Source: Candidatus Pelagibacter sp. HIMB1321
GTDB taxonomy: Bacteria > Pseudomonadota > Alphaproteobacteria > Pelagibacterales > Pelagibacteraceae
DNA length: 64,000 nucleotides
Assembly (NCBI RefSeq): GCF_900177485.1
Contig: NZ_LT840186.1
Span: 558,001 to 622,000 of the forward strand
Direction: 5' to 3'
Shown here: one piece after another, positions 27,954-37,973 of the stretch
Numbering within the stretch: the first letter of the stretch is position 1
Layout: each line of letters opens with the position of its first letter
The notes under the pieces: model-generated
The model's input: only the letters and a program-made list of their open reading frames with translations
Databases searched by the model: none
Told to the model about the DNA's origin: nothing
Made by a program: the position numbers and the translations under genes

Positions 27954-29234
27954 TTATCTTCCAAATTTTGTTTTTTTAATCAATTGCTCGTATTGAGCAC
28001 TCATTAATCTAGTTTGGATTTGTGTAACTGTATCTATAGCTACCACAACAACAATTAAAATTGATGCACCACCTAAATAAAATGGTATTGGATAATTTGC
28101 AATTAAAAATTCTGGCATTAAACAGACTAAGGTTAAATACAAAGCTCCTATTGTTGTAAGTTTTGTTGATATATTCTGAATATAAATTGCTGTACTTTCA
28201 CCTGGTCTTATTCCTGGTACAAAGCCACCGTATTTTCTTAAATTATCTGCTGTCTCAGTTGGATTAAAAGTTATCGAAACATAGAAAAAAGTAAAAAAGA
28301 TTATACCTGATGCATACAACAGCATGTAAAGTGGTTGACCTTGAGTAAAATAAGAACTCAAATTTAAAAATGTTTCGTTATCAGAAAAATTAAAATTAGA
28401 AAAAGTTACTGGTAATAATAGAAGAGCTGAGGCAAAAATTGCAGGAATTACACCTGCTTGATTTATTTTTAATGGTAGATGCGATGACTCTCCACCATAC
28501 ATCTTATTCCCCATTTGTCTTTTGGGATAATTAATTAAAATTTTTCTTAGAGCTCTTTCCATAAACACAACAAATAAAATAGTTGCAATTAATAAAATAA
28601 ATATTGCTAAAATCATTAATGTTGAAACAGCTCCAGTTCTTCCTAGTTCAAAAGTTGTAACTAAAGCTCTTGGAATTTCTGCTACAATACCTGCGAAGAT
28701 TATTAATGAAATTCCATTACCAATACCCCTTTGAGTAATTTGCTCCCCTAGCCACATTAAAAAAATTGTTCCTGCAACAATGGTTGTAACAGTTGAAATC
28801 TTGAAAAATAAACCTGCATTTATTACTAAATTTGCAGAAGATTCTAATCCTACAGCTAAACCATAACCTTGGACAGTAGCAAGAAGCACTGTACCATATC
28901 TAGTTATTTGCGTTATCTTTGCTCTTCCTGTTTCACCTTGAGCTTTCAAATTTTTAAAGTAATCAGATACACCCGTTAATAACTGAACAATGATAGCAGA
29001 AGAAATGTAAGGCATAATTCCTAAAGCAAATATTGCCATTCTACTTACTGCTCCACCCGCAAATACATTAAACATACCAAGTAATCCTTTTTGATTACTA
29101 TCCATCAATATTTTAAGTTGCTCTGGATCTATACCTGGTAGTGGAACAAATGTTCCAAATCTATAAACAGCTAAAATACCAATAGTAAAAAGAATTCTAT
29201 TTCTTAAATCAATTGAGGAAGATGATGAACTCAT
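27954..29234 (-). CDS. secY: protein translocase subunit SecY
   Basis: Ten-helix core channel (426 aa) of the Sec translocon in the inner membrane. Clear motifs: RFGTFVPLPGID at helix 1, the plug region, GIMPYISSAIIVQLL, YFYVSITFNP-like region FFYVSITFNPTETADNLRKYGGFVPGIRPGE. The SecE partner is at the far end of the same gene array (51925-52116). It lies 11 bp after rplO. Confidence 0.98.
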   Translation of the reverse strand: MSSSSSSIDLRNRILFTIGILAVYRFGTFVPLPGIDPEQLKILMDSNQKGLLGMFNVFAGGAVSRMAIFALGIMPYISSAIIVQLLTGVSDYFKNLKAQGETGRAKITQITRYGTVLLATVQGYGLAVGLESSANLVINAGLFFKISTVTTIVAGTIFLMWLGEQITQRGIGNGISLIIFAGIVAEIPRALVTTFELGRTGAVSTLMILAIFILLIATILFVVFMERALRKILINYPKRQMGNKMYGGESSHLPLKINQAGVIPAIFASALLLLPVTFSNFNFSDNETFLNLSSYFTQGQPLYMLLYASGIIFFTFFYVSITFNPTETADNLRKYGGFVPGIRPGESTAIYIQNISTKLTTIGALYLTLVCLMPEFLIANYPIPFYLGGASILIVVVVAIDTVTQIQTRLMSAQYEQLIKKTKFGR

Positions 29235-29245
29235 ATTTCAATGAT

Positions 29246-29701
29246 TTATTTTTTTAGTTGAATTGATCCACCAATTTTCTCTAACTTTTCAATAGCAGAT
29301 TTCGATGCAAGATTAGCTTCTATATTAACTTTATCTTTGATCTCACCAGAACCTAAAATTTTTAATTTTGTTGAGTTTTTGTTTATTATTTTAAGTTTTT
29401 TTAAAGATTCAGTATTTATTAGTTCTGATCCATTAAGAGTTTTACTATCAATATATGATTGAATTTTTTCTAAGTTCAAAATTGCAACTTTTTCAGTAGA
29501 TATTGAATTAAATCCTCTTTTAGGTAGACGTCTGTATAAAGGCATCTGGCCACCTTCAAAACTTTTTATAGCAACACCTGACCTAGATTTTTGTCCTTTA
29601 ACACCTCTGCCGCAGGTTTTTCCTTTACCTGATCCAATTCCTCTACCTATTCTGATCTTAGGTTTGTTGATTTTTTCTCTATTATTTAATTGTGTAGTCA
29701 T
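29246..29701 (-). CDS. rplO: 50S ribosomal protein L15
   Basis: Large-subunit protein (151 aa). Gly-rich N-terminus with RIGRGIGSGKGKTCGRGVKGQKSR broken over 14-37, and the FEGGQMPLYRRLPKRGF signature. Its ATG overlaps the rpsE stop (TAATG). In most bacteria rpmD (L30) lies between these two genes; here there is no room for it. Confidence 0.97.
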   Translation of the reverse strand: MTTQLNNREKINKPKIRIGRGIGSGKGKTCGRGVKGQKSRSGVAIKSFEGGQMPLYRRLPKRGFNSISTEKVAILNLEKIQSYIDSKTLNGSELINTESLKKLKIINKNSTKLKILGSGEIKDKVNIEANLASKSAIEKLEKIGGSIQLKK

Positions 29702-30216
29702 TAGCCTCTTTTTTCAATTATTTCTGATATTTTTTTATTTCTAATAGCTGAAATTTGTTTTGGTGAATTTTGTTTCATTAGTGCTTTAATAGTTGCTCTT
29801 ATTACATTATGAGCATTAGAAGTTCCCATTGATTTAGCAACAATATCTCTTACACCTAAAACTTCACAAACGGCACGAACTGGACCACCTGCAATTATAC
29901 CTGTTCCTTTTGATGCAGCCCTCAATACAATTCTACCAGATCCATCCTTTGCTTTAACATCATGGTGAATTGTTCTTCCTTCTCGTAGTGGAATATGAAT
30001 TAATTTTCTTCTTGCCATTTCATTTGCTTTTTTGATAGCATCCGGTACCTGCTTTGCTTTAGCATGAGCAATTCCAATTCTACCAGCTTGGTTTCCAACA
30101 ACAACTAATGCAGAGAATCCAAATCTTCTTCCACCCTTTACAACTTTTGTAATTCTGTTGATATGGACTAATTTTTCTAAAATATCATCAGTTTTTTTAT
30201 CTTTATTGTTTTCCAT
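29701..30216 (-). CDS. rpsE: 30S ribosomal protein S5
   Basis: Small-subunit protein (171 aa) important for decoding accuracy. The double-stranded-RNA-binding-like N-terminal part has [25 protein letters not shown], followed by the C-terminal domain [19 protein letters not shown]. Normal length. It lies 2 bp after rplR. Confidence 0.98.
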   Translation of the reverse strand: MENNKDKKTDDILEKLVHINRITKVVKGGRRFGFSALVVVGNQAGRIGIAHAKAKQVPDAIKKANEMARRKLIHIPLREGRTIHHDVKAKDGSGRIVLRAASKGTGIIAGGPVRAVCEVLGVRDIVAKSMGTSNAHNVIRATIKALMKQNSPKQISAIRNKKISEIIEKRG

Positions 30217-30218
30217 AA

Positions 30219-30575
30219 TTAAAATTCCATTCCATTTTTACGTAAAGTTTCTGCAAATACTTTTACTCGGCCATGATATTTGTAAACACCTCTATCAAAA
30301 AAAATCTTTGTTATTTTTTTTTCTTGAGCTTTTTTTGCTAGTTTTTCAGCTACAATTTTTGAAAGTTCAGTTTTATTTACCTTAGAACCAGATTTAATAT
30401 CTTTTTCAACTGATGAAGCAGATAATAAAGTTGTATTTTTGGTATCATCAATAATTTGAGCAGAAATATTTTTAGCAGACCTTGATATGCATAATCTAAA
30501 TCTATCTTTAGATGCAACTTTTTTAACTTTATTACTTACTCTAAAACGTTTTCTAATTGATGTGGTTAACTTCAT
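30219..30575 (-). CDS. rplR: 50S ribosomal protein L18
   Basis: 5S rRNA-binding protein (118 aa). The basic N-terminus, [18 protein letters not shown] strand pair and the C-terminal [26 protein letters not shown] broken across 93-118 are typical. Its start overlaps the rplF stop by one base. Confidence 0.97.
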   Translation of the reverse strand: MKLTTSIRKRFRVSNKVKKVASKDRFRLCISRSAKNISAQIIDDTKNTTLLSASSVEKDIKSGSKVNKTELSKIVAEKLAKKAQEKKITKIFFDRGVYKYHGRVKVFAETLRKNGMEF

Positions 30576-31114
30576 TATTTTTTCTTTCCTTCTTTTTTAA
30601 GAACATATTGTCCTTTTTCTCTAATTCCTTTACCTTTGTAAGGTTCAATTTTTCTAAAAGTTTTAATTTTAGAAGCAACAACACCAACTAACTGTTTATC
30701 TGATCCAGTTATTTTCAGAGTGGTTTGTTTTTCAACAGCTATTTTAATTCCTTCTGGAATGTCAAAATCTATGTCGTGGCTATAACCTAATTGCAAATTA
30801 AGCTGATTACCTTTTAAAGCTGCTCTATATCCAACACCAACTAATTCTAGAGTTTTTTCATAACCTGTACTTGAACCTATAACAGCGTTATTAATTAGAC
30901 TTCTGTTCATTCCCCAAAGTCTTTTGGTATTTTGATCTATTTTTTTTGGCTTAATTGAGATTTCTTTCCCCTCTTTAATATCTAGATTAAATATATCTAA
31001 ATCTATATCCAATGATTTTTTTCCTAATGGTCCCTCTATATTTAAAATATTACCAGCTAAAGCAACTTTAACTTTTTCAGGGATTGTAATATTTATTTTG
31101 CCGATTTTAGACAT
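30575..31114 (-). CDS. rplF: 50S ribosomal protein L6
   Basis: Two-repeat protein (179 aa) at the GTPase-factor side of the large subunit. Visible: [14 protein letters not shown], the second-repeat [19 protein letters not shown] and the C-terminal signature [21 protein letters not shown]. Normal length; 2 bp after rpsH. Confidence 0.98.
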   Translation of the reverse strand: MSKIGKINITIPEKVKVALAGNILNIEGPLGKKSLDIDLDIFNLDIKEGKEISIKPKKIDQNTKRLWGMNRSLINNAVIGSSTGYEKTLELVGVGYRAALKGNQLNLQLGYSHDIDFDIPEGIKIAVEKQTTLKITGSDKQLVGVVASKIKTFRKIEPYKGKGIREKGQYVLKKEGKKK

Positions 31115-31116
31115 AA

Positions 31117-31512
31117 TTAAAATACCTTACAGATTATTTCTCCACCAACTTTTTGTTTTCTTGCATCCATATCAGTCATAACTCCTTTTGGAGTTGATAC
31201 AATGGCTATTCCTAATCCGTTATTGATTTTTGGCAAACTGTCAGCGCTTGAAAATATTCTTCTTCCAGGTTTTGACACTCTTTCAAAATTACTAATCACC
31301 GGATTTCCAGAATGATATTTAAGCTCTAATGATAAAACTGGTTTTTTTTCTTCTTCTACAATTTTAAAATCTTTAATAAAACCCTCGTTTTTTAAAATAT
31401 CAGCAATTTTAGATTTAAAATTTGAAGATGGTAATTCTACTTTTTTGTGATTTCTTGCTTGAGCGTTTTTAACTCTTGCTATCATATCTCCAATTGGGTC
31501 ACTTAAACTCAT
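31117..31512 (-). CDS. rpsH: 30S ribosomal protein S8
   Basis: 16S central-domain assembly protein (131 aa). MSLSDPIGDMIARVKNAQ and the C-terminal GLGIAIVSTPKGVMTDMDARKQKVGGE are diagnostic. In E. coli S8 represses the spc operon through a leader near rplN-rplE; I see no spacer here that could hold a separate leader. Confidence 0.98.
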   Translation of the reverse strand: MSLSDPIGDMIARVKNAQARNHKKVELPSSNFKSKIADILKNEGFIKDFKIVEEEKKPVLSLELKYHSGNPVISNFERVSKPGRRIFSSADSLPKINNGLGIAIVSTPKGVMTDMDARKQKVGGEIICKVF

Positions 31513-31522
31513 ATAATCCTTT

Positions 31523-31828
31523 CTACCAACTTGATTTAACTAAACCAGGTATCTTTCCTTGCAATCCAAGTTGTCTTAATGCAATTCTTGATATCTTTAA
31601 TTTTCTATAAACACCGTGAGGTCTTCCTGTGATTTGACATCTATTCATAACTCTATTTTTCGCAGAATTTCTTGGTAACTTTGAAAGTTTTTGCTGTGCT
31701 TTAAATCTTTCTTCTAATGGAAGTTTTTTATCCATAACTATTTTCTTTAATTTTTCTCTCTTTTTATAAAATCTATCTGATAATTTTATTCTTTTATTAT
31801 TTTTGTTTATTGAACTCAATTTAGCCAT
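31523..31828 (-). CDS. rpsN: 30S ribosomal protein S14 (zinc-free type)
   Basis: Head protein of 101 aa, the long form without CxxC zinc pairs. The conserved RNSAKNRVMNRCQITGRP..GVYRKLKISR and LALRQLG-like RIALRQLGLQGKIPGLVKSSW segments are clear. Lies between rplE and rpsH, the standard spc position. Confidence 0.98.
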   Translation of the reverse strand: MAKLSSINKNNKRIKLSDRFYKKREKLKKIVMDKKLPLEERFKAQQKLSKLPRNSAKNRVMNRCQITGRPHGVYRKLKISRIALRQLGLQGKIPGLVKSSW

Positions 31829-31830
31829 TC

Positions 31831-32385
31831 TTAATTTTCTCCTTTTTTAATAAATGGGAAATTCATTTTTTCTAGTAATGCAAAACTATGATCTTTATTT
31901 TGAGATGATATAACAATTACAATATCCAGGCCTCTTACTTTGTCAGCTCTATCAAAACTAACTTCTGGAAAAATAATGTGTTCTTTAATACCAAAAGTAT
32001 AATTACCAAACTTATCAAAACCATTAGCAGAAAGCCCTCTAAAATCTTTTATTCTTGGTAAAGCGATATTTACTAATCTGTCTAGAAACTCATACATTTT
32101 ATTCTTTCTTAAAGTAACTTTTAAACCTGCATTAGATCCTTTTCTGGTTTTAAAATTTGCTACAGATTTTTTGAATTTTGTAATAACAGGTTTTTGACCA
32201 GTAATCTTTGCTAGATCTTCCTCACAAGATTTTAATATTTTAGCGTCATTGCCATCTAATCCTAAGCCCATATTTAAAACAATTTTTTCAATTTTAGGAC
32301 CCATATAAACATTTTTTAATCCAAATTGACTTTTTAAAGCAGGTTGAATTTCCTTAAAAAACAGTTCTTTCAATCTTGGTGTCAT
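31831..32385 (-). CDS. rplE: 50S ribosomal protein L5
   Basis: 5S rRNA-binding central-protuberance protein (184 aa). IVLNMGLGLDGNDAK, TGQKPVITKFKKSVANFK and the RDFRGLS-like IKDFRGLSANGFDKFGNY are diagnostic. Start overlaps the rplX stop by one base. Confidence 0.98.
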   Translation of the reverse strand: MTPRLKELFFKEIQPALKSQFGLKNVYMGPKIEKIVLNMGLGLDGNDAKILKSCEEDLAKITGQKPVITKFKKSVANFKTRKGSNAGLKVTLRKNKMYEFLDRLVNIALPRIKDFRGLSANGFDKFGNYTFGIKEHIIFPEVSFDRADKVRGLDIVIVISSQNKDHSFALLEKMNFPFIKKGEN

Positions 32386-32633
32386 TATTTTTTAGCCTCA
32401 GTTTTTTTACTAGTACTTTTTTCATCAACCAATTTTAAATTTGAGATGTGAATAAAATTTTCCTTAGAAACTATTCCACCTTTTTTTTCCTTAGTTGTTT
32501 TTACATGTTTTTTAACCATGTTTATTTCTTTAACTTTTGCTCTATTGTTAGGTCTATCTATTTCAATTACTTCACCCTCTTTTCTTTTATCCTTACCAGT
32601 TAAAACTATTACTTTAAGACCTTTTTTAATCAT
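32385..32633 (-). CDS. rplX: 50S ribosomal protein L24
   Basis: Early-assembly protein (82 aa) with a KOW motif ([19 protein letters not shown]). Shorter than the E. coli protein (about 104 aa): the C-terminal domain is trimmed after [10 protein letters not shown] and ends in a short Lys-rich tail. Start overlaps the rplN stop by one base. Confidence 0.96.
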   Translation of the reverse strand: MIKKGLKVIVLTGKDKRKEGEVIEIDRPNNRAKVKEINMVKKHVKTTKEKKGGIVSKENFIHISNLKLVDEKSTSKKTEAKK

Positions 32634-33001
32634 TATAATACCTCTGGAGCTAAAGAAATTATCTTCATTTGCCCTCTGTTTCTTAATTCTCTTGTTACAG
32701 GTCCAAAAATTCTTGTACCCACAGGCTCTCCTTTATCATCAACTAATACAGCCGCATTGTTATCAAATCTAACTTTAGAACCATCATCTCTATGTATTCC
32801 TTTTTTTACTCTAACCACTACAGCTTTATGCACAGTTCCTTTTTTGACTTTTCCTTTAGGAATAGCTTCTTTAACAGCAATGACAATAGTATCACCAATA
32901 CTAGCATATCGTCTTTTAGATCCACCAAGAACTTTAATACACTCTATTTTTTTTGCCCCAGTGTTATCAGCAACTTGTAATTCTGTTTGAACTTGAATCA
33001 T
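32633..33001 (-). CDS. rplN: 50S ribosomal protein L14
   Basis: Intersubunit-bridge protein (122 aa). [19 protein letters not shown] and [11 protein letters not shown] are diagnostic; length is exactly the usual one. First gene of the spc group, overlapping the rpsQ stop by one base with no leader. Confidence 0.98.
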   Translation of the reverse strand: MIQVQTELQVADNTGAKKIECIKVLGGSKRRYASIGDTIVIAVKEAIPKGKVKKGTVHKAVVVRVKKGIHRDDGSKVRFDNNAAVLVDDKGEPVGTRIFGPVTRELRNRGQMKIISLAPEVL

Positions 33002-33237
33002 TATTTTGTGTTCTCCATTACTTGAAATTTCTTATTCTTTGAAAATGGCTTACTTTCAATTATAGAAACCTTATCGCCATTTTTAAATTTGTTATTTTCA
33101 TCATGTGCATTATATTTTTTTCTAACTTTTATTACTTTTTTAAGAACAGGGTGAGAAAATTTTCTTTCAACCATAACTGTTATGGTTTTATTTGGTTTAT
33201 CACTTACAACTATTCCTGTTAAAATTTTCTTAGGCAT
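33001..33237 (-). CDS. rpsQ: 30S ribosomal protein S17
   Basis: Early 16S-binding OB-fold protein (78 aa). [22 protein letters not shown] broken over 5-26, and a [18 protein letters not shown] loop. Overlaps the end of rpmC by 8 bp. Confidence 0.97.
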   Translation of the reverse strand: MPKKILTGIVVSDKPNKTITVMVERKFSHPVLKKVIKVRKKYNAHDENNKFKNGDKVSIIESKPFSKNKKFQVMENTK

Positions 33238-33421
33238 TTAATTTTTCCTTTAAAGTTGTTTTTAATCTAGCGATAGTTTTCTTAGTTTCGCCGATCTTAG
33301 CTGGATTTGTTATCTGCGAGTTTATTTTTTGAAATCTAAAATTAAATAAGTCTTTTTTTAACTTATCAATATTTTTCAAGATTTCATCTTTTGACAATTT
33401 TTTAATTTCTTGTTTCTTCAT
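33230..33421 (-). CDS. rpmC: 50S ribosomal protein L29
   Basis: Small two-helix protein (63 aa) near the exit tunnel. The pattern [23 protein letters not shown] and [17 protein letters not shown] is typical. Overlaps rplP by one base and rpsQ by 8 bp. Confidence 0.97.
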   Translation of the reverse strand: MKKQEIKKLSKDEILKNIDKLKKDLFNFRFQKINSQITNPAKIGETKKTIARLKTTLKEKLNA

Positions 33422-33831
33422 TATACAAATCTTTTAATAGTTTTTGTTTTTATTGGTAATTTAGCTGATGCTTTATATAAAGCTTCTTTTGCAATTTGCT
33501 CTGATACACCATCAACTTCAAATAAAATTCTGCCCGGCTTTACTCTGCATGCGTAATATTCAGGAGAGCCTTTACCTTTACCCATTCTTACCTCAATAGG
33601 TTTTTTTGAAACTGGAATATTTGGAAAAACCCTTGTCCATACTCTACCTTGTCTTTTCATGTGTCTTGTTAAGGCTACCCTCGCAGCTTCGATTTGTTTA
33701 CCAGTAACTCTCTCTGGTGACATAGCTTTTAAAGCAAATGCGCCATAATTAATAAAGTTAGCTCTTGAAGCATTACCATGAATTCTTCCTTTATGAGCTT
33801 TTCTCCACTTAGTTCTTACTGGTTGTAACAT
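33421..33831 (-). CDS. rplP: 50S ribosomal protein L16
   Basis: Large-subunit protein (136 aa) next to the A-site tRNA elbow. I start at the ATG at 33831, giving the canonical [15 protein letters not shown]; the frame continues 20 codons upstream into rpsC but that is not part of the family. [20 protein letters not shown] and the [10 protein letters not shown] region are clear. The start is 1 bp after the rpsC stop. Confidence 0.97.
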   Translation of the reverse strand: MLQPVRTKWRKAHKGRIHGNASRANFINYGAFALKAMSPERVTGKQIEAARVALTRHMKRQGRVWTRVFPNIPVSKKPIEVRMGKGKGSPEYYACRVKPGRILFEVDGVSEQIAKEALYKASAKLPIKTKTIKRFV

Positions 33832-33832
33832 T

Positions 33833-34513
33833 TTATTGTTTACCTTCTTTTGGTGTAACTTTGTTAGTTTCTTGACTGAATTCTTTAGCAAACACTTCGC
33901 CTTTATAAATCCAAACTTTTATCCCTATAATACCATAAGTTGTTAGAGCTTCTGCTTCTGCATAATCGATATCTGCTCTTAGAGTATGTGATGGTATACT
34001 TCCATCTCTTAACCATTCTGTTCTTGCAATTTCATTTCCACCCAATCTACCACTACATGAAACTTTTATTCCTTTTGCTCCAAGCCTTATGCAAGATTGC
34101 ATTGCTCTTTTCATTGCTCTTCTGTAAGAAATTCTTTTTACGAGCTGTTGTGCAATATTTTCAGCAACTAAATACGCATTAGTTTCTGGTTTTTTCACTT
34201 CTTTTATATTTAGTGTAACTTCATTTTTTGTGAATTTTGATAAATTATTTTTTATTTTATCGATATCACTTCCTTTTTTTCCAATCACGAAACCAGGTCT
34301 AGATGTATATATAGTCACATAACACTTGTTTGAGGTTCTTTCTATCATCACCTTAGAAACACCGGAATTAATCACATTTTTTTTGATATATTCTCTTATC
34401 TTAAAATCTTCGATTAAAAAATTACCAAAATCTTTTTTCTTAGCATACCAAACAGAGTCCCAGCCTCTGTTAACACCTAATCTAAAACCAACTGGATTAA
34501 CCTTTTGTCCCAT
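33833..34513 (-). CDS. rpsC: 30S ribosomal protein S3
   Basis: mRNA-entry protein (226 aa). [20 protein letters not shown], the KH-domain loop [16 protein letters not shown] and the C-terminal [13 protein letters not shown] are diagnostic. The first 17 bases overlap the end of rplV, the largest overlap among the ribosomal genes here. Confidence 0.98.
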   Translation of the reverse strand: MGQKVNPVGFRLGVNRGWDSVWYAKKKDFGNFLIEDFKIREYIKKNVINSGVSKVMIERTSNKCYVTIYTSRPGFVIGKKGSDIDKIKNNLSKFTKNEVTLNIKEVKKPETNAYLVAENIAQQLVKRISYRRAMKRAMQSCIRLGAKGIKVSCSGRLGGNEIARTEWLRDGSIPSHTLRADIDYAEAEALTTYGIIGIKVWIYKGEVFAKEFSQETNKVTPKEGKQ

Positions 34514-34895
34514 GACTCTCCATTTTTTTTGCTTCTGATAAAATAATTGTTACACTTGAATAAGGTTTTAGAATTGGAGCCGCTCTTCCTTTTGCTCTTG
34601 GTCTAAATCTCTTCATAGTTATTTTTTTTCCACAGTATGCTTCTTTAACTACTAAATTATCAATATCGTATTGAAAATTATTCTCTGCATTTGCAACTGC
34701 TGAACTAATTGTCTTTCTTATATCTTTTGTAATTCTTTTTTCAGAAAATTGTAAATCTCTAATCGCTACATCAACCTTTTTTCCAACGATCCCTTTTAGA
34801 ATTGGATTTAGCTTTCTTACACTAGATCTAATATTATTATTTATAGACCTAACAGTTTTTTCTTTATTCTTATCAATCTTTTTTTTCTTACTCAT
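34497..34895 (-). CDS. rplV: 50S ribosomal protein L22
   Basis: Exit-tunnel protein (132 aa). The core [20 protein letters not shown] and the long beta-hairpin ending [21 protein letters not shown] are clear. About 22 Lys/Asn-rich residues precede the core, making it longer than E. coli L22 (110 aa). Overlaps rpsC by 17 bp. Confidence 0.97.
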   Translation of the reverse strand: MSKKKKIDKNKEKTVRSINNNIRSSVRKLNPILKGIVGKKVDVAIRDLQFSEKRITKDIRKTISSAVANAENNFQYDIDNLVVKEAYCGKKITMKRFRPRAKGRAAPILKPYSSVTIILSEAKKMESHGTKG

Positions 34896-34898
34896 ATT

Positions 34899-35192
34899 CT
34901 ATTTTTTTGCCTCAGCAGGTTTAGCTTTTTTATCAGCTGGTGTATGACCAAAGAATGTTCTTGTTGGTGCAAATTCACCTAATTTATGACCAACCATATC
35001 TTCAGATACTGTTATCGGTATAAATTTTTTACCATTATAAATCAAAAAACTAACTCCAACAAAATCTGGAATTATAGTTGATTTTCTAGACCAAGTTTTA
35101 ATTGGAATTTTTTTTGGGTCCGTCTTATATTTATCAACTTTTTTCATCAAGCTCTCTTCAACAAACGGTCCTTTCCAAACTGCTCTAGCCAT
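34899..35192 (-). CDS. rpsS: 30S ribosomal protein S19
   Basis: Head protein (97 aa) that touches S13. [31 protein letters not shown] and [15 protein letters not shown] are diagnostic. Ends in a short Lys/Ala tail. Lies 3 bp after rplB. Confidence 0.98.
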   Translation of the reverse strand: MARAVWKGPFVEESLMKKVDKYKTDPKKIPIKTWSRKSTIIPDFVGVSFLIYNGKKFIPITVSEDMVGHKLGEFAPTRTFFGHTPADKKAKPAEAKK

Positions 35193-35195
35193 TAA

Positions 35196-36029
35196 TTAGT
35201 CCTTTCTCTTCTTTCTTCTTCTGACAATAAATTTATCTGTTCTCTTGTTATCTCTTGTTTTTAAACCTTTAGCAGATTGACCAGTTGGTGAAACCGGATG
35301 ACGTCCACCTGCGGTCTTACCTTCACCACCTCCATGAGGGTGATCAACTGGGTTTTTAACAACTCCTCTAGTATGTGGTCGTCTACCTAACCATCTTGAT
35401 CTTCCTGCTTTACCTATTTTAATATTTTTTTGATCTGGATTGCTCAAAACCCCTATCGTAGCTAGTGACCTTGAATCAATTTTTCTAACTTCACCAGATG
35501 CAAGTTTGATCAAACTATAATTACCGTCTAATCCACTAATAGTTACGGAAGTCCCTGCTGATCTTGCAATCTTACCTCCACCACCTGGCTGAATTTCAAC
35601 ATTGTGAATATTTATTCCCACTGGAATATCTTGTAATGGCATACAATTTCCAACTTTAATTTCTTTTTTATTTCCATTCTCGATTACATCTCCCACTTTA
35701 ATTTTTTGAGGAGCTAAATAATATGCATGTGTATTATCCTCGAATTTTACTAACATTATGTAACATGATCTGTTTGGATCGTACTCAATTCTCTCAACTG
35801 TTGCAGGCATATCAAGTTTTTTTCTGTAAAAATCGACATGTCTGTACATTTTTTTATGACCACCAGCTCTATTAATTGAAGTAATATGACCATTATTATT
35901 TCTACCTTTCATCGCATTTTTAGGAGAAACTAAAGTTTTAAAAGGTTTACCCTTCCATAATCCGGTTCTATCAACAAGAATTGTACCTCTTGTAGATTTT
36001 GTGTATGGTTTAAAAGTTTTTAATGCCAT
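35196..36029 (-). CDS. rplB: 50S ribosomal protein L2
   Basis: Peptidyl-transferase-centre protein (277 aa). GGGHKKMYR-type NRAGGHKKMYRHVDF, the GGGGKIARSAG segment and NPVDHPHGGGEG with the conserved His near the active centre are all present. Normal length. Confidence 0.98.
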   Translation of the reverse strand: MALKTFKPYTKSTRGTILVDRTGLWKGKPFKTLVSPKNAMKGRNNNGHITSINRAGGHKKMYRHVDFYRKKLDMPATVERIEYDPNRSCYIMLVKFEDNTHAYYLAPQKIKVGDVIENGNKKEIKVGNCMPLQDIPVGINIHNVEIQPGGGGKIARSAGTSVTISGLDGNYSLIKLASGEVRKIDSRSLATIGVLSNPDQKNIKIGKAGRSRWLGRRPHTRGVVKNPVDHPHGGGEGKTAGGRHPVSPTGQSAKGLKTRDNKRTDKFIVRRRKKRKD

Positions 36030-36033
36030 TTAA

Positions 36034-36327
36034 TTAAACTCCAGTTGTAAGATCAATACTTTGACCTTTCTTTAAAGTGATTATTGCTTTTTTAAACCCA
36101 GAAACTTTAACTTTTTTACCTCTAGTTAATTTTGTTCTGTTTTGTTTATTTATAATATTTATCTTGGTCACATTAACTTTAAAAATTTTTTCAATATTAG
36201 TTTTTAAATTTTTCTTGTTTGCTGTAGCAGGAACTTTAAATACAATTTTATTTTGCTCAGACAAGTTTGTTGTTTTCTCAGTTACTAATGGAGACAGAAT
36301 TTTATCGTATAAGTGTAGTTTGTCCAT
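36034..36327 (-). CDS. rplW: 50S ribosomal protein L23
   Basis: Exit-tunnel rim protein (97 aa) that docks trigger factor and SRP. LSPLVTEKTTNL, the KIFKVNVTKINIINKQ strand and the KKAIITLKKGQSIDL end are typical. Overlaps rplD by one base. Confidence 0.97.
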   Translation of the reverse strand: MDKLHLYDKILSPLVTEKTTNLSEQNKIVFKVPATANKKNLKTNIEKIFKVNVTKINIINKQNRTKLTRGKKVKVSGFKKAIITLKKGQSIDLTTGV

Positions 36328-36950
36328 TACGAGTATCTCTTTTCTAATTCTTTTATTGAACTTTCTGTGAAAACAACTTTTTTAAATTTTACAATATCAA
36401 AAGTGCTAAAATGATTTACATCAGTTACTTTTACATTTGGAATATTTCTTACTGATTTTTCTATTTTATCTTTAGAATTTTTATCAAGAATAATTAGAGA
36501 ATTTGTAATTTCAAATTTTTTTATTATTGAATGCATTTCTTTAGTCTTTTTAATTTCACTATTAAAGTCACTAAAAATTAATAAATCTTTATTTTTATTT
36601 TTTTCAGTAATCAATGAAGCTACACTTAGTTTTTTTTCGCTTTTATTTAATTTTCTTTTTTTATAGGCTAGTTCGCCTTTTGGTCCATGAGCTATACCAC
36701 CACCAACAAAGATTGGAGCTTTTCTACTTGCATGTCTTGCCCCACCAGTTCCTTTCTGAGCATAAATTTTTGAAGTTGGTCCTGATACCTCATTTTGTTG
36801 TTTGGTTTTAGCATGTCTTCCTTTGTAATTAGCATTGGTCTTATACAGAACACTATTTACTAATTTTTTATTAATTTTAGCTGAAAAAATTTTATCTAAA
36901 ACTTCTATCGAGTCTTTTTTTCCATCTAAATTCAGTTTATCTAATTTCAT
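36327..36950 (-). CDS. rplD: 50S ribosomal protein L4
   Basis: Exit-tunnel protein (207 aa). The long tunnel loop carries GPTSKIYAQKGTGGARHASR and PIFVGGGIAHGPK. In E. coli L4 represses the S10 operon through its leader; here rpsJ follows fusA by 2 bp, leaving no separate leader. Overlaps rplC by one base. Confidence 0.97.
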   Translation of the reverse strand: MKLDKLNLDGKKDSIEVLDKIFSAKINKKLVNSVLYKTNANYKGRHAKTKQQNEVSGPTSKIYAQKGTGGARHASRKAPIFVGGGIAHGPKGELAYKKRKLNKSEKKLSVASLITEKNKNKDLLIFSDFNSEIKKTKEMHSIIKKFEITNSLIILDKNSKDKIEKSVRNIPNVKVTDVNHFSTFDIVKFKKVVFTESSIKELEKRYS

Positions 36951-37660
36951 TATTTTTTCTTTTTATCAGGTGTTTTTTTAGCTTCTTCAGCTGCTTTGAT
37001 TTTTTCATCAATTGTCAATTTATTGATATTTTTTACTGAACTTTTAACAAGTATTTCTGAATTTTTTGCTCCAGGGATTGATCCTTTTAAATATAATAAT
37101 TCATTTTCTAAATCAGTTTTAATTATTTCAATATTTTGCATAGTTCTGAGTTTGTCACCCATGTGACCAGCCATTTTTTTTCCTTTAAAAACTTTTCCTG
37201 GATCTTGTCTTTGACCAGTTGATCCATGTGATCTATGTGAAACAGAGACACCATGGGTTGCTCTTAATCCACCAAAATTATGTCTTTTCATTGCTCCAGC
37301 AAAACCTTTTCCAATTGTTTTTGATCTAGTGTCGACAAATTTTGTGTCTTTAAAGATCTCTAAACCAAACTCATTTCCTTCTTTAAAATTTTCAGTGTTT
37401 TCTACTCTGAACTCCTTCAGTAATTTTTTTGCTTCTGTGTTCTTTTTTGCAAAATAGCCTTTCATAGCTTTTGTTAATTTAGAACTTTTAATCTTTCCAT
37501 ATCCCAATTGAACAGCCTTATAACCTCTTTTTTCTTGTTCAATTACTTGGATTACTCTTGCCTTTTCCATTTTTAAAACGGTAACTGGTACAAGTTGACC
37601 AGTCTTATAAAATTCTCTAGTCATCCCAATTTTTTTTCCAATTAAAGCAATTTCATTCAT
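36950..37660 (-). CDS. rplC: 50S ribosomal protein L3
   Basis: Large-subunit protein (236 aa) reaching the peptidyl-transferase centre. GKKIGMTREF at the start and the GSTGQRQDPGKVFKGKKMAG loop with the Gln methylated by PrmB in other bacteria. The C-terminal 25 residues form a Lys/Glu-rich tail beyond the usual end. Lies 2 bp after rpsJ. Confidence 0.97.
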   Translation of the reverse strand: MNEIALIGKKIGMTREFYKTGQLVPVTVLKMEKARVIQVIEQEKRGYKAVQLGYGKIKSSKLTKAMKGYFAKKNTEAKKLLKEFRVENTENFKEGNEFGLEIFKDTKFVDTRSKTIGKGFAGAMKRHNFGGLRATHGVSVSHRSHGSTGQRQDPGKVFKGKKMAGHMGDKLRTMQNIEIIKTDLENELLYLKGSIPGAKNSEILVKSSVKNINKLTIDEKIKAAEEAKKTPDKKKK

Positions 37661-37662
37661 AA

Positions 37663-37971
37663 CTAAATCTTTATCTCCACATCCACACCAGAAGCTAAAT
37701 CTAGTTTCATTAAAGCCTCAACTGTTTGAGGTGTTGGCTCAACTATATCGATTAGTCTTTTATGTGTTCTAGACTCAAATTGTTCTCTGCTTTTTTTATC
37801 AATGTGTGGCGAACGTAGAACTGTATATCTTTCGATTTTAGTTGGTAGCGGAATTGGTCCTTTAATTGTAGCACCTGTTCTTTTTACAGTATTTACAATT
37901 TCTTCTGTAGAAGCATCTAAGATTTTGTTGTCATATGCTCTAAGTTTTATTCTAATATTTTGTTTTTCCAT
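37663..37971 (-). CDS. rpsJ: 30S ribosomal protein S10 (NusE)
   Basis: Head protein (102 aa) that also partners NusB and NusG in antitermination. [38 protein letters not shown] broken over 38-61 and [16 protein letters not shown] are diagnostic. Lies 2 bp after fusA, joining the str and S10 groups. Confidence 0.98.
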   Translation of the reverse strand: MEKQNIRIKLRAYDNKILDASTEEIVNTVKRTGATIKGPIPLPTKIERYTVLRSPHIDKKSREQFESRTHKRLIDIVEPTPQTVEALMKLDLASGVDVEIKI

Positions 37972-37973
37972 AT

